A stretch of DNA of 64,000 bases from CAJQQY01 sp045106765 (GTDB lineage: Bacteria > Bacteroidota > Bacteroidia > Chitinophagales > Saprospiraceae), in assembly GCA_045106765.1 (NCBI GenBank), contig JBGCFD010000190.1:1-64000 (forward strand), given 5' to 3'. The position numbers and the translations under genes were made by a program. Positions 43,012-52,960 of the stretch are shown one piece after another. The notes below the pieces were generated by a model. That model ran no database searches, was not told the DNA's origin, and saw only the letters and a program-made list of their open reading frames with translations. Numbering within the stretch: the first letter of the stretch is position 1; each line of letters starts with the position of its first letter.

Positions 43012-44182
43012 TTATTCCTTTTTTACTTAAAAGCATTTTATATTCATCCAACAAAGATTCCCAGATGATTTCTCTTCTAAATTTATCAACTATAATTTTG
43101 CGGGCATTGGCCGCAAGAGAAATTCGAAGTTCTTTTTTATCAATCAATTTTTTCATGGCTTGATATAACTGTTCTTCATTTTTAGGCTGAATCATAATTC
43201 CATTATGACCATCTGAAATAATCTCGTTGCATCCATTTATATCCGTTGCGATGGAAGGCAATGCCATTGCTCCAGCTTCCATCAGAGCATTGGGAAATCC
43301 TTCTCTGTAACTTGGAAAGGCAAAAACATCACTCATCAAATAAAAAGGTCTAACATCATCAAATCTTCCTAAAGCTAAAATATCAGGGTTGCTTGTAATT
43401 GATTTTTCGAGTGCTTCGCCTAGCAAACCATAATGTTTCTCGAAAGTACCAATTAGGACTAATTTAATTTTAGATGTGGAAGGGGATTTTTGTAATTTTT
43501 CAAAAGAATTGATTAATTCTTGAATTCCTTTTTCTTTTGCAATTCGTCCTACAAAACAAAAAACTATTTCATCTGAAATATGATGCTTTTGTCTTAATTT
43601 TTCTCTTGATTCTAAACTAGAATTATTTGGATCAAAAAAGGAAGTATTCACTCCATTTGAAGCGCCGTTGGCAATAACCTTTAATTTTTTTGGTGAACAA
43701 AAATTATTGTCATCGATTATTTTTTTTAACCCATATGAGTTTGGATAAACTTTGTGTGCGCATGCAAAAGTTATTTTCTCCGTCCAACCCACAACCCATT
43801 TTTTAATACCATTCAATTCTACCCAAGGCATTCCTGCTACTGTATGCATTCGAGTAGGAACTCCTGCAAAATAAGCTGCAATCATTCCAAGCAAACCAGC
43901 CTTTGGTGTATGTGTATGTACGATTTCTGGTTTTTCTTTTTTCAAAAAAAGATACAAATTCCAAAGCGAAACCAAATCTTTGATCGGTGAAATAGTCCGA
44001 GCCATTTCGATGGGTTCCATTTGAATTTGTTCTCTCTTCAAAACATCTTCGTAATGTTTTTCATCATAGCCTGTCACTCCAATTACTTCAAAGTATTGGT
44101 TCATAAAACTCAATTGTCCTTTGAGAATTATATTCATGGAGACAGGGACGGTTGTAATTCTTATGAGTTTAGGCTTCTTCAA
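42980..44182 (-). CDS. Glycosyltransferase family 4
   Basis: A 400-residue GT-B enzyme. The N-terminal domain has IVHTHTPKAGLLGMIAAYFA and GVPTRMHTVAGMPWVE, a pattern seen in amino-sugar transferases of capsule loci. The donor domain has VFCFVGRIAKEKGIQELINS, SYREGFPNALMEAGAMALPS and DINGCNEIISDGHNG. It overlaps the amidotransferase gene before it (14 bp) and the NodB-like gene after it (32 bp), so the three are tightly coupled. Confidence 0.87.
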   Translation of the reverse strand: MKKPKLIRITTVPVSMNIILKGQLSFMNQYFEVIGVTGYDEKHYEDVLKREQIQMEPIEMARTISPIKDLVSLWNLYLFLKKEKPEIVHTHTPKAGLLGMIAAYFAGVPTRMHTVAGMPWVELNGIKKWVVGWTEKITFACAHKVYPNSYGLKKIIDDNNFCSPKKLKVIANGASNGVNTSFFDPNNSSLESREKLRQKHHISDEIVFCFVGRIAKEKGIQELINSFEKLQKSPSTSKIKLVLIGTFEKHYGLLGEALEKSITSNPDILALGRFDDVRPFYLMSDVFAFPSYREGFPNALMEAGAMALPSIATDINGCNEIISDGHNGIMIQPKNEEQLYQAMKKLIDKKELRISLAANARKIIVDKFRREIIWESLLDEYKMLLSKKGINVKQEAQGVN

Positions 44183-46052
44183 TTTTGTTTAAATACCATT
44201 TTTGAAAAACAAATAAGTTCCACAATTTTCCTTTGTGATTTTCTTTTCCACTCAGGTGTTCGTCTAAAAGTGTTTTTATAATTTTATAATTAAAAATTCC
44301 TTGCCGCTCAATTAATTCTTTCGACAATAAATTTTCAATTTCTGTTTTTAATTCATTTCGAAACCAAAAATCAACAGGAACGCCAAAACCTTTTTTTCTA
44401 AAGTTAATCGTCTCAGCTGGCAATACATCTTTAAAAGTTTCTTTGAGAATATATTTTTTATTATTGCCTTTTATTTTAAAATTCACCGGAAGTCGATACG
44501 CCATTTCCACAATTTTAGAATCCAAAAATGGTACTCTAGCTTCTAGAGAGTTTTTCATACAAACTCGATCGACCTTCGCCAACATATCTCCTTCTAGTAT
44601 AAAATGTAAATCAGTATAAAATCCTTTTTCCAAAGATTCAGAAGATTGATAAGAGTTATAGACAGTTTCGATTTCACTTTTTATTTCTTCTTGAAAGTCT
44701 TTTTCTAAAAGTGCCATTCTTTCTTTATCTGAAAAACCAAGACACATTAAATTATAGTGAATTTCAAATTCAGATTGATCCAAATTACTCAACACCTTTT
44801 TTGCTCTTCGTAAAATTGAATTTGTCAATCGAGTATGTGGTGTAATCGCTACTCCAGCTTTGACGAGTTGTTGAAAAAATTTTGGCCATTTTTTAAATTT
44901 AGCAATATAATGTTGGCCCAAATATTTTTCATAACCACCAAATAATTCATCTGCGCAATCGCCTGTCAAAACTACGGTTACTTTTTCCCTTGCTAGTTTT
45001 GCCACATAATAAGATGGCAATGCTGACGAGTCTCCGAAAGGCTCATCGTAATGCAAAATAATATCGTCCACAACTTCCACCACATCTTTGTAATCTAAAA
45101 AATGAACGGTATGATTAGACTTAATTTTATCTGCGATCAGTTGTGCCCGTTCGCTTTCGTCATAAGTTTTTTCTTTAAAACCTATAGAAAAAGTATTGAT
45201 CGGAGTATCTGAAATTTCAGCCATCAAAGTTGCGACAATACTTGAATCAATGCCTCCACTTAAAAATGCACCGAGCGGAACATCTGACACCATTCGCTTT
45301 TCAACTGATGATTTCAATTTAGCTCTGAGGTCTTCGCAAGCCAGTTGAAAATTATCTTGAACAGGTTGATTAGCAATATTTTCTTGCAAATCATAATATT
45401 GATGAAATTGAGTTTTTTGTCCTTTTTTATATTGAATAAAATGAGCTGCTGGTAGTTTTTTTACTGCACTATAAATAGTATGTGGTGCAGGAATGTAGGA
45501 AAGGGAAAGGAAAAAATTTAATCCTTTTTTATCAATTTCTTTTTTATCAAATTTTGATTCGAGTGCTTTTAGTTCAGAAGCAAAATACAAGCTCTCTTTA
45601 TTTTCAATATAGTAAAGTGGTTTTTCGCCAAATTTATCTCTAGCAATAAATACTTCATCTTTCTCTTTGTCATACAATGCAAAGGCAAACATACCTTCCA
45701 TTTTTTTCAACAATTCTTTTATCCCATATTGTAAATAACCATTCAGAATAACTTCTGTATCACTATTTGTCAAAAAGGTATAATTGAGTTTGACCAACTC
45801 CGCACGCAGTTCTTGAAAATTATAAATCTCTCCATTGAAAACTAAGATTAAATTTCCATCTGGTGTAAACATTGGTTGGTCACCTGTCTCCAAATCAATC
45901 ACCGATAATCTTCGATGTCCTAATCCTAAATAATCACTCACCCAAGTTCCCTCGGCATCAGGTCCTCGAAGTTGAAGTCGATCGCACATTGCTTTGAGTT
46001 CGGAGAGTTGAACTGGGTTTTGTTTGTTGATGATGCCTGTTATACCGCACAT
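44169..46052 (-). CDS. Asparagine-synthetase-type amidotransferase (second of three)
   Basis: A 627-residue protein with N-terminal MCGITGI (Cys2 glutaminase nucleophile), LGHRRLSVIDLETGDQPMF, the PP-loop FLSGGIDSSIVATLM and LTGDCADELFGGYEKY. It is complete by family length. With the other two copies and the UDP-GalNAcA pathway in the same locus, amidation of a uronic acid is a better guess than housekeeping asparagine synthesis. It lies 4 bp after the glycosyltransferase family 2 gene in the operon. Confidence 0.87.
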   Translation of the reverse strand: MCGITGIINKQNPVQLSELKAMCDRLQLRGPDAEGTWVSDYLGLGHRRLSVIDLETGDQPMFTPDGNLILVFNGEIYNFQELRAELVKLNYTFLTNSDTEVILNGYLQYGIKELLKKMEGMFAFALYDKEKDEVFIARDKFGEKPLYYIENKESLYFASELKALESKFDKKEIDKKGLNFFLSLSYIPAPHTIYSAVKKLPAAHFIQYKKGQKTQFHQYYDLQENIANQPVQDNFQLACEDLRAKLKSSVEKRMVSDVPLGAFLSGGIDSSIVATLMAEISDTPINTFSIGFKEKTYDESERAQLIADKIKSNHTVHFLDYKDVVEVVDDIILHYDEPFGDSSALPSYYVAKLAREKVTVVLTGDCADELFGGYEKYLGQHYIAKFKKWPKFFQQLVKAGVAITPHTRLTNSILRRAKKVLSNLDQSEFEIHYNLMCLGFSDKERMALLEKDFQEEIKSEIETVYNSYQSSESLEKGFYTDLHFILEGDMLAKVDRVCMKNSLEARVPFLDSKIVEMAYRLPVNFKIKGNNKKYILKETFKDVLPAETINFRKKGFGVPVDFWFRNELKTEIENLLSKELIERQGIFNYKIIKTLLDEHLSGKENHKGKLWNLFVFQKWYLNKIEEA

Positions 46053-46056
46053 AGAT

Positions 46057-47115
46057 TTATTTTACAAAAAGTCTCATTCCTTTTAACATCCAAAATACTC
46101 CTGTTCCAAACTGAAGTTTACAGAAAAGATAAAATACCTTCCAATGAAAGGGGAAATATTTTAGTGAAAGAGTTTTATAACTTTTAGAATATCGAGGTTC
46201 TGATAAATATAAATTTAAAGCATTGATTTTTTCTCTTAAGCTCTTTTTATTTCTTGGACTAACTTCGCTTAACCCAATATTCATCATAGAAATACATACA
46301 CGATTATTTAATGCTTTTTGATAATCAGAAGGAAGTTGCTTTTCTTTTATTTCATTTTCTAAATAAGAAAAGAGGTTTAAAAATCTAGGGAAAAGTGTCG
46401 AACCATGAGTTTTAGTTAGCGAAGTCAAATTATCTTTCCGATAATGAATTAAATGGTTATGTAAATAATATGCATTTGAAATTAATCCAAAATATTCGAA
46501 ATTAAACAAGATATCTTCTGATCCTATTATTTTTGTATCAACAAATTTAAGTTCATTATTTTTAATGATATCCAACCGATAGAGTTTGCCCCAAGCAGAT
46601 AAAAAGGAATCAATTAATTGAGGCTTTTGCATTTCATTTTCAATCGGTCCAGCTACTCTGCGATGTAGTTTTTTTACTTGCTGCCCTTCAAAATGAATAT
46701 CTTTTCCAAATGGGCCTTCGACTATAATAGTTTTGTCTTCATATTCTTTAATCATCTGCCACATCACCAAGTCTAGCTGTTTTTCTTCGGCAATAGCATA
46801 AACAACTTCGCAAGTCTTAACATTTACCCAATCATCGGCATCTAAATAAGTCAGGTATTTTCCTTTTGCTATTTCAGTTCCTGAATTTCTGGCATCTGAA
46901 AGTCCACTATTTTTTTGATGAATTACAACAACTCGATCATCCTTTTTGGCATATTCATCACAAATTGCAGGCGAAAGATCACTTGCTCCATCATCAACCA
47001 AAATGATCTCAATATCTTTTAAAGTTTGATCTATTAAACTATCGACACATTGCCGTAAATATTTTTCTACATTATAAACTGGAACAACAATGCTAATAAG
47101 TGGTATCTTTTGCAT
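46057..47115 (-). CDS. Glycosyltransferase family 2
   Basis: A 352-residue GT-A enzyme. The donor-binding start is PLISIVVPVYNVEKYLRQCV, with QTLKDIEIILVDDGASDLS next, and LTYLDADDWVN holds the DxD-type metal site. The C-terminal part (about 210-350) is variable and without a membrane helix. It lies 18 bp after a GT4 gene and 4 bp before the second amidotransferase. Confidence 0.87.
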   Translation of the reverse strand: MQKIPLISIVVPVYNVEKYLRQCVDSLIDQTLKDIEIILVDDGASDLSPAICDEYAKKDDRVVVIHQKNSGLSDARNSGTEIAKGKYLTYLDADDWVNVKTCEVVYAIAEEKQLDLVMWQMIKEYEDKTIIVEGPFGKDIHFEGQQVKKLHRRVAGPIENEMQKPQLIDSFLSAWGKLYRLDIIKNNELKFVDTKIIGSEDILFNFEYFGLISNAYYLHNHLIHYRKDNLTSLTKTHGSTLFPRFLNLFSYLENEIKEKQLPSDYQKALNNRVCISMMNIGLSEVSPRNKKSLREKINALNLYLSEPRYSKSYKTLSLKYFPFHWKVFYLFCKLQFGTGVFWMLKGMRLFVK

Positions 47116-47133
47116 TTCTATTTTTTAAACAAG

Positions 47134-48204
47134 TTAAGATAAAACAAAACTTAACATCTTTTTGCCGATCACATTTTGACTTAATCGCTCTTGAATAGCT
47201 TCAGCATTTTCACCTAAAATACTTCTTTTCTCTTTGTTTTCAATCAAAGAGTCAATTGCTTCCGCAAGTTTAGAAATATTCCCATCTTCTACAATAATCC
47301 CATCTTCTTCATGAGTAATAATATCTCTAGGTCCTGCAATAAAATCAAAAGCAATACAAGGAAGTCCTGCTGCCATTGCTTCACAAAGTGCATTTGGAAA
47401 ACCTTCACTTCGTGATGGAATAACAAAAATAGACGCTTTTGCATATATTGGATCTAAATCTCTGACCTGTCCTAAAAAACCAATTCTATCTAATACTCTC
47501 AATTCTTTAGCTTGTTTTTTTAGGTCAAAACCATTTTCATCACCTCCAGCAAAAACTAATTTCCAATCTTTAGCTTTTATTTTTGCAAAAGCTTCTATCA
47601 ACCTATCAAAACCTTTTAAAGGGTCTCGAAGTCTACCCACGGCTAAGATGATTTTTTCTTTTTGAATATTTGGAAAATGAAGAACTGGACGCAAAGCATT
47701 AGGAATTACTTCAATAGGAATATTTTTGCCATAATACTCTTTTTGATATTGAGCAGCAATGGAAGTCTGAGCGATAATTCCCGTTGGTTTGAAAAACCAA
47801 AATATTAATCGATTAATCGTTTCATGTTTAAAGTTCCATTTAAAAAGGGGACTTGATCTTTCAGAAATAAAAACTTTTGATTTTAGTCCAAATAATGCCA
47901 CAAGTACCAAAGCAGAATAAAATTTATTAAAAACAATAATACTGTCTGGATTTAATTCTTTGATGTTTTTTCTAATCCATTTAAGTGTGCAAAAAATCGA
48001 AAGTGATGTACTATTAAACCCTATTGGTTCAATTAATTTTACTCCATCATCAAGTTGAAAAAATTTTTCTTGATTAAAAAAAGAAAGATAAGTTACTTCA
48101 TATCCTACCTTATAAATACTATTGGCAAGATTAGCACTTGCTCTTTCCATTCCTCCCATTTTAAGGGATGGGCCCACAACACAGACTTTAGTTCGCTTTT
48201 CCAC
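47134..48204 (-). CDS. Glycosyltransferase family 4
   Basis: A 356-residue GT-B enzyme. The acceptor domain opens VCVVGPSLKMGGMERASANL, a common start for capsule GT4 proteins. The donor domain reads IILAVGRLRDPLKGFDRLIE, FVIPSRSEGFPNALCEAMAA and GPRDIITHEEDGIIVED. This layout is close to GalNAc-alpha-GalNAc or related transferases, but the substrate is not determined. Confidence 0.87.
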   Translation of the reverse strand: MEKRTKVCVVGPSLKMGGMERASANLANSIYKVGYEVTYLSFFNQEKFFQLDDGVKLIEPIGFNSTSLSIFCTLKWIRKNIKELNPDSIIVFNKFYSALVLVALFGLKSKVFISERSSPLFKWNFKHETINRLIFWFFKPTGIIAQTSIAAQYQKEYYGKNIPIEVIPNALRPVLHFPNIQKEKIILAVGRLRDPLKGFDRLIEAFAKIKAKDWKLVFAGGDENGFDLKKQAKELRVLDRIGFLGQVRDLDPIYAKASIFVIPSRSEGFPNALCEAMAAGLPCIAFDFIAGPRDIITHEEDGIIVEDGNISKLAEAIDSLIENKEKRSILGENAEAIQERLSQNVIGKKMLSFVLS

Positions 48205-48217
48205 TTTTAAAAAAATT

Positions 48218-48940
48218 CTATTTGATTAGTCCTAATTTATATAAAGTTGATTTATAAAGACCTCTAGCATACCTCTTGACAGCATTTTTATCTTTATAAT
48301 CTACTACCGTGTGAAATAATTCTGGGTGGATTACATTAGTCAAGTTATTGTCTGGAAATTCTTGAAATTTCTTAATTATCGCTTCATCTCTTGTTACCAA
48401 AACCATATTTTGCTTATACCACCAAAATACTTTTTCATTTCCCCAAAAGAAAGGCTTTAATTTATCCAAAACCGTAAATCCTTGTTTACTAAATTTTTCC
48501 TCCCAATAAGATAACCATTGTTCATTTAAATGATGGTCCCCACCTTGAAGAGGAATTGCTGCAGAAAATAGAATAGTATTTCCCAGTTTAGTTAAATCTT
48601 CGGCAAATGTTTCTGCTCTTTCAGGGCTGATATGTTCAGCTACTTCCAAGCAAACGACTAGGTCAAAGGTTTTATCTAATTTGATTCTTTCTTCTAGTTC
48701 TTTTTCTACAAATTCATTGGAATTGATGTTTTGAAAAAGGAGATCTTTTTTGCACCACTTTCCATCAATCCCTAAAATATTATCAACGCCGTTTTCTTTA
48801 AAAGCTTTTAGAAATGTCCCTAATCCACATCCCACATCAACAACACTTTTTGGGTTTAATAATTTAACAATAGTTGGTGCAATTTCCCGAGGAGCTTGCA
48901 AATTGTGAAAATCAATTGTATGGTTGTATTTACTTTTCAT
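48218..48940 (-). CDS. Class I SAM-dependent methyltransferase
   Basis: A 240-residue methyltransferase with SAM motif SVVDVGCGLGTFLKAFKENG (about 33-52), LGIDGKWCKKDLL, DLVVCLEVAEHISPERAETF and FSAAIPLQGGDHHLNEQWLS. The last segment is seen in Bacteroidota and phage-like glycan methyltransferases. Target unknown; likely a sugar hydroxyl. Confidence 0.8.
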   Translation of the reverse strand: MKSKYNHTIDFHNLQAPREIAPTIVKLLNPKSVVDVGCGLGTFLKAFKENGVDNILGIDGKWCKKDLLFQNINSNEFVEKELEERIKLDKTFDLVVCLEVAEHISPERAETFAEDLTKLGNTILFSAAIPLQGGDHHLNEQWLSYWEEKFSKQGFTVLDKLKPFFWGNEKVFWWYKQNMVLVTRDEAIIKKFQEFPDNNLTNVIHPELFHTVVDYKDKNAVKRYARGLYKSTLYKLGLIK

Positions 48941-48976
48941 CAGTATTTATTATAAAAGAATTTAAGAATATTAAAA

Positions 48977-49882
48977 TTATATGATTTGAGATATGATTTG
49001 GGATTGATATTTTTCATCAATAACATCTTCTACTTCTCTACCTCCACTTGCTTCACTTGTGTATTTTCCTGGTATTTTTATTTTTCCGTTAGCACCTCTT
49101 TTATACCACTCATATTCAATATCAATATTCCCAATATCAATTGCCTGATATCCTTCTTTTCCTAAATCAAAAGCTAGAACAGTTGCCGTTGGCCCTAATG
49201 CAATCATAATTAACTTAGATTTATCATGCTTTAACGCCTCTTCAAATAATTCATCATATTTCGCAAATGCATGGTGCTTAGGTGCCAAAATTCTTTCGAC
49301 ATTAATTGCGTTGGAAAAGAGATCATTTCCTACTCCTAAACGACTTTTTTCTCCTTCTATTAATAAAACCTCTCTATTTTCCCAAAGCAGTAATAATTTT
49401 TCAAGATAACCTTTTGAAATATTTTTGTCTTTGTACTCATAATAAAAACGAGTCATGCTAGAATTATAATAAGTTTTTTCTTTTTTTAAAAACTTTATAA
49501 GTCTAGGATAAATCCAAGCTATTTGAGATCTCCATGTATGATAACTTTCAGGGATTAATCCTTTTATTGAATAATATCCAATAGGCAGTCCAACTAAAAT
49601 ATTTGGTTCATTGGATATTAAGATTTCTCTCATTCTTCTATCAAGTTTCTCATCATATATTTGATATGGAAGACTTAATTTATCCATCATATATAAAAAT
49701 TCACTATCTCCGTATCTAGAAATGGAAGACTTATCAGATATAATCTTATCTAATGTTTCGTCTATAGATTTTACTTTTGGTAATTTCCAAACTTTTGTAG
49801 TTATAGGATAAATTATTATACTGAGAATGTACTTCGCTATTTTTCGAGGAATTCTAAAAGCTTTGCCGTATCTAATATTCAT
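48977..49882 (-). CDS. GT-D fold glycosyltransferase (DUF1792-like)
   Basis: A 301-residue protein with the marks of the GT-D/DUF1792 group. They are the metal-site motif SRYGDSEFLYM (about 55-65), a central LIMIALGPTATVLAFDLGKE segment, and the C-terminal AIDIGNIDIEYEWYKRGANG block. The GT-D fold was first described for a streptococcal adhesin glycosyltransferase. Its presence in a polysaccharide locus suggests sugar transfer onto the repeat unit. AT content is slightly higher than in neighbours. Confidence 0.72.
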   Translation of the reverse strand: MNIRYGKAFRIPRKIAKYILSIIIYPITTKVWKLPKVKSIDETLDKIISDKSSISRYGDSEFLYMMDKLSLPYQIYDEKLDRRMREILISNEPNILVGLPIGYYSIKGLIPESYHTWRSQIAWIYPRLIKFLKKEKTYYNSSMTRFYYEYKDKNISKGYLEKLLLLWENREVLLIEGEKSRLGVGNDLFSNAINVERILAPKHHAFAKYDELFEEALKHDKSKLIMIALGPTATVLAFDLGKEGYQAIDIGNIDIEYEWYKRGANGKIKIPGKYTSEASGGREVEDVIDEKYQSQIISQII

Positions 49883-49905
49883 TTGTCAAATTCTAATTTT
49901 TTTTA

Positions 49906-51798
49906 TTAATTCATCCATCGTTCATGCCACATTTGAAAATGTATCAATCTCCATATCAATGATTCATATTGGAGTTTTCCTATCTTAAATGAAATGACTA
50001 AATCTTTGACAACTTGCTCATCAAAACAAGCAGATTTTCGAATCCGCTGTTCGCTTAGATATTCATCTACCAAATATGCTAAGTCATTTCGTAACCATTT
50101 ATAAATAGGTAAATCAAATCCCATTTTTGGGCGATCCATAATAGACTTATCAATATATTTATGCACAATGTCTTTAAGTATTCTTTTTCCTGTACGAGGG
50201 TTCATTTTATATTCCATTGGTAATTGTGCCGCATATTCAAGAATCCGATGATCCAAAAATGGTTCTCTACTTTCCAATGAAACTGCCATAGACGCTCGAT
50301 CTACTTTTACTAAAAGTAAATCAGGCAATGTGGTCAAAAAATCTAATAATAGCATTCCCGCTTTACTTTCACTCATTAATGAATAGTCATCATAAAATGC
50401 TGGATGAAGTGGTAACGATTTGTTGTTAATTAATTTGGTAATAAGTTTATCAGGAAGTTTTGTACTATTTTCCATCAATTTAATCATTCGCTGATCGTGA
50501 GGCGATTTTAATATTTTAGAAATCCCTGTAAGTTTATGTTTTAAACTTATTTTACTTTGAGGCAATACATTTGCCATATGGTTAGATATAAATGCCGCAC
50601 TACTTTCTGCAAAAGAGGGTAACTTGTTTATCTTACGAATTCTTTCCATCCCCAACCGATACCCTTTATATCCTGCAAATACTTCATCTCCACCATCCGC
50701 AGAAAGTGCTACCGTCACATGCTGTTTGGCAATCTTACTTACTAATAATGTAGGAATTGCTGATATGTCAGCACAAGGTTCATCATAAAAATAAGCAAGG
50801 TCTGGAATAATTGCTTTGGCATCATCATAGGTGCAATTATATTCGGTATGATTCGTCCCAAGGGCTTTTGCAACTTCTTTAGCATAGGGTGCTTCATCAG
50901 CACCATCTGGAAATCCTATGGTAAAGGTGCTTAGTTTTTCAGTAGCATTTTTTTGAAGTAATGCTGTTACAGCGGTACTATCATAGCCTCCACTTAAAAA
51001 AACACCAACTGGAACATCTGCGACCATTCGATAATTACACGCGGAAGTCAATATTTTTTCTAGCTCTAATTTTGCCTCATCATAATCAATCTTCAAAATG
51101 GGTTGCTGATAAACAGCCTTGACATCCCAATATATTTGCTTTTCAATTGATTGATTTTTTAAATCAAGGATTAACCACGAACCAGGGTTTTGCTTAAAGC
51201 AATTTTCAAAAATAGACATTGGCCCTTGCACATAACCATATTGCAAATAAATTGATAGAGCTTCTGAATTAATCTTTTTTTCAAAAAAAGGATGTTGATG
51301 AAATGCTTTTAATTCAGAAGCAAAAAGTAATAGTCCATTTTTCCAAAAATAATACATTGGTTTTACGCCCGCCCGATCTCTACACAAAAATACTTTTTGC
51401 TGTTGCTCATCATAAATCACAAAGGCAAACATTCCAATAAATTTTTCCACACAATCTAATCCCCATTCGTAAAAAGCATGAATCACTACTTCTGTATCGG
51501 ATTCCGAAATAAACTCATGACCGATCTGAATCAGTTCTTCTCTGATCTCTTTAAAATTATAAATTTCACCATTTAATACAATCGCCATATGATGATAAAA
51601 CATAGGCTGATGTCCTGCCGAGCTCAAATCCAAAATAGACAAGCGGGTATGTCCAATTCCAATTAGTGCGTTAGTGGTTTCAAAGGTTTTCATTCCACGA
51701 TCATCAGGTCCTCTATGCTGAAGCGTGTGTACCATCTTACTCAAAATATCTTCAGAGGATTTTTTTCTAAAATCAATATATCCAGTTATTCCACACAT
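49906..51798 (-). CDS. Asparagine-synthetase-type amidotransferase (third of three)
   Basis: A 630-residue protein with MCGITGY (Cys2), IGHTRLSILDLSSAGHQPMF, the PP-loop FLSGGYDSTAVTALL and LSADGGDEVFAGYKGY. The middle residue of the SGGxDS loop is Tyr where the other two copies have Ile, and the sequence is closer to exopolysaccharide-associated AsnB proteins. It overlaps the NodB-like paralogue 2 gene by one base, which couples their translation. Confidence 0.87.
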   Translation of the reverse strand: MCGITGYIDFRKKSSEDILSKMVHTLQHRGPDDRGMKTFETTNALIGIGHTRLSILDLSSAGHQPMFYHHMAIVLNGEIYNFKEIREELIQIGHEFISESDTEVVIHAFYEWGLDCVEKFIGMFAFVIYDEQQQKVFLCRDRAGVKPMYYFWKNGLLLFASELKAFHQHPFFEKKINSEALSIYLQYGYVQGPMSIFENCFKQNPGSWLILDLKNQSIEKQIYWDVKAVYQQPILKIDYDEAKLELEKILTSACNYRMVADVPVGVFLSGGYDSTAVTALLQKNATEKLSTFTIGFPDGADEAPYAKEVAKALGTNHTEYNCTYDDAKAIIPDLAYFYDEPCADISAIPTLLVSKIAKQHVTVALSADGGDEVFAGYKGYRLGMERIRKINKLPSFAESSAAFISNHMANVLPQSKISLKHKLTGISKILKSPHDQRMIKLMENSTKLPDKLITKLINNKSLPLHPAFYDDYSLMSESKAGMLLLDFLTTLPDLLLVKVDRASMAVSLESREPFLDHRILEYAAQLPMEYKMNPRTGKRILKDIVHKYIDKSIMDRPKMGFDLPIYKWLRNDLAYLVDEYLSEQRIRKSACFDEQVVKDLVISFKIGKLQYESLIWRLIHFQMWHERWMN

Positions 51799-52943
51799 CA
51801 GTTATTGTGATTTTCGGTGATTTCTAAAATATTGCCTAACTCATCGCTCGACAAAAATTCTACATCAGGCCATTTTGAAATAATTGTTTTCAATAATTGT
51901 TCAAATACTTTTAAATTATCCGTACGATTTTGCTCTTCAATCCCTCCTACAAAATTTATCCGATGTGCAGAAATAACTGCTGGTTGTCGAAAGAGAAATG
52001 CTTTTTTGATTTGCGCCAAGCATTTATTTCCCCAATCGAAATTCTTATTAAAGGAGGGTTCGAAGTAACAATTTCTTACGATATATTTTTGTAGAAGCTG
52101 ATTCCTTTCTCCTGAAAAATGATGCAATTTTTGATATGAATTTTTCTCAACAGTTGGAATATTTTGGACAATATAACCTTGTATAAATTTTACTTTTTCT
52201 TTGGCTAAAACACTTTCTGTTTTCGGATGCCATACTACTGCTGGAGCGACAGTAGATAGAGAATGCATTCCAAATATCATTCTAAAAATTTCCAATCCAT
52301 CTTTTATCCCTTGGTGAATGTTAATTAAATCTTTCTCATCATCAAAATCATACGTCGCCATAAAATTGGCTCGATTAGAAAATGGAGAATGAAAGTCAAT
52401 CCCAAAAATCTGTTGCTCAAATGCCCTTCGAAGATTTTTTTCTCCAGCATGTAATCCTCGCAACCATTGGGCAACATTCACATGCTCTCGACCATGAAAT
52501 TGGGGTTGCAAGAATTGGTTTTTGATTCCATCAGAAAACTGTTCCATGGTATTGTTAGTACTCCAATAGTTCTTATAAGTCTCTGTAAAAATTTCGAAAT
52601 GATATTTTTGAAAATCGTCTGCTTGGATTTTTTGAAAATCAGGATTTCCCACTATCGTATTAGCGGTAATAATTGGAGGGCGGTTATTTTTATCTTTATA
52701 TTTTCCTAAAACTTCGTAAAGCGCTGAAAAATCTTCTGCATTTTCTAAAATATCTATTCGATTAAATGGATTGTCATCTAGTTCAATATTTTGATTTTGC
52801 AATTGTTTTATCGCTTTAGATGTCGAACGAATCGTTCCCCAATCATCAGACTCGATAACAACGATCCTTCGGTTAATCCTTTGTCCACTATAAAGGTATT
52901 TAGCGGAATTAAACTTTGATTTTATTTTTTGAAGAATATTCAA
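51798..52943 (-). CDS. NodB-like polysaccharide deacetylase family protein (paralogue 2)
   Basis: A 381-residue cytoplasmic protein related to the one at 41890-43011. Motif 1 is VVIESDDWGTIR (Asp33-Asp34), motif 2 is FHGREHVNV (His150, His154), and the C-terminal block is SAHRINFVGG. The conserved Asp pair plus His pair resemble the NodB metal site. Its gene lies immediately before amidotransferase 3 (one-base overlap) and after the beta-helix lipoprotein gene. A deacetylase or related hydrolase role is inferred. Confidence 0.65.
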   Translation of the reverse strand: MNILQKIKSKFNSAKYLYSGQRINRRIVVIESDDWGTIRSTSKAIKQLQNQNIELDDNPFNRIDILENAEDFSALYEVLGKYKDKNNRPPIITANTIVGNPDFQKIQADDFQKYHFEIFTETYKNYWSTNNTMEQFSDGIKNQFLQPQFHGREHVNVAQWLRGLHAGEKNLRRAFEQQIFGIDFHSPFSNRANFMATYDFDDEKDLINIHQGIKDGLEIFRMIFGMHSLSTVAPAVVWHPKTESVLAKEKVKFIQGYIVQNIPTVEKNSYQKLHHFSGERNQLLQKYIVRNCYFEPSFNKNFDWGNKCLAQIKKAFLFRQPAVISAHRINFVGGIEEQNRTDNLKVFEQLLKTIISKWPDVEFLSSDELGNILEITENHNN

Positions 52944-52960
52944 TTAGAATAGATTTCTAT

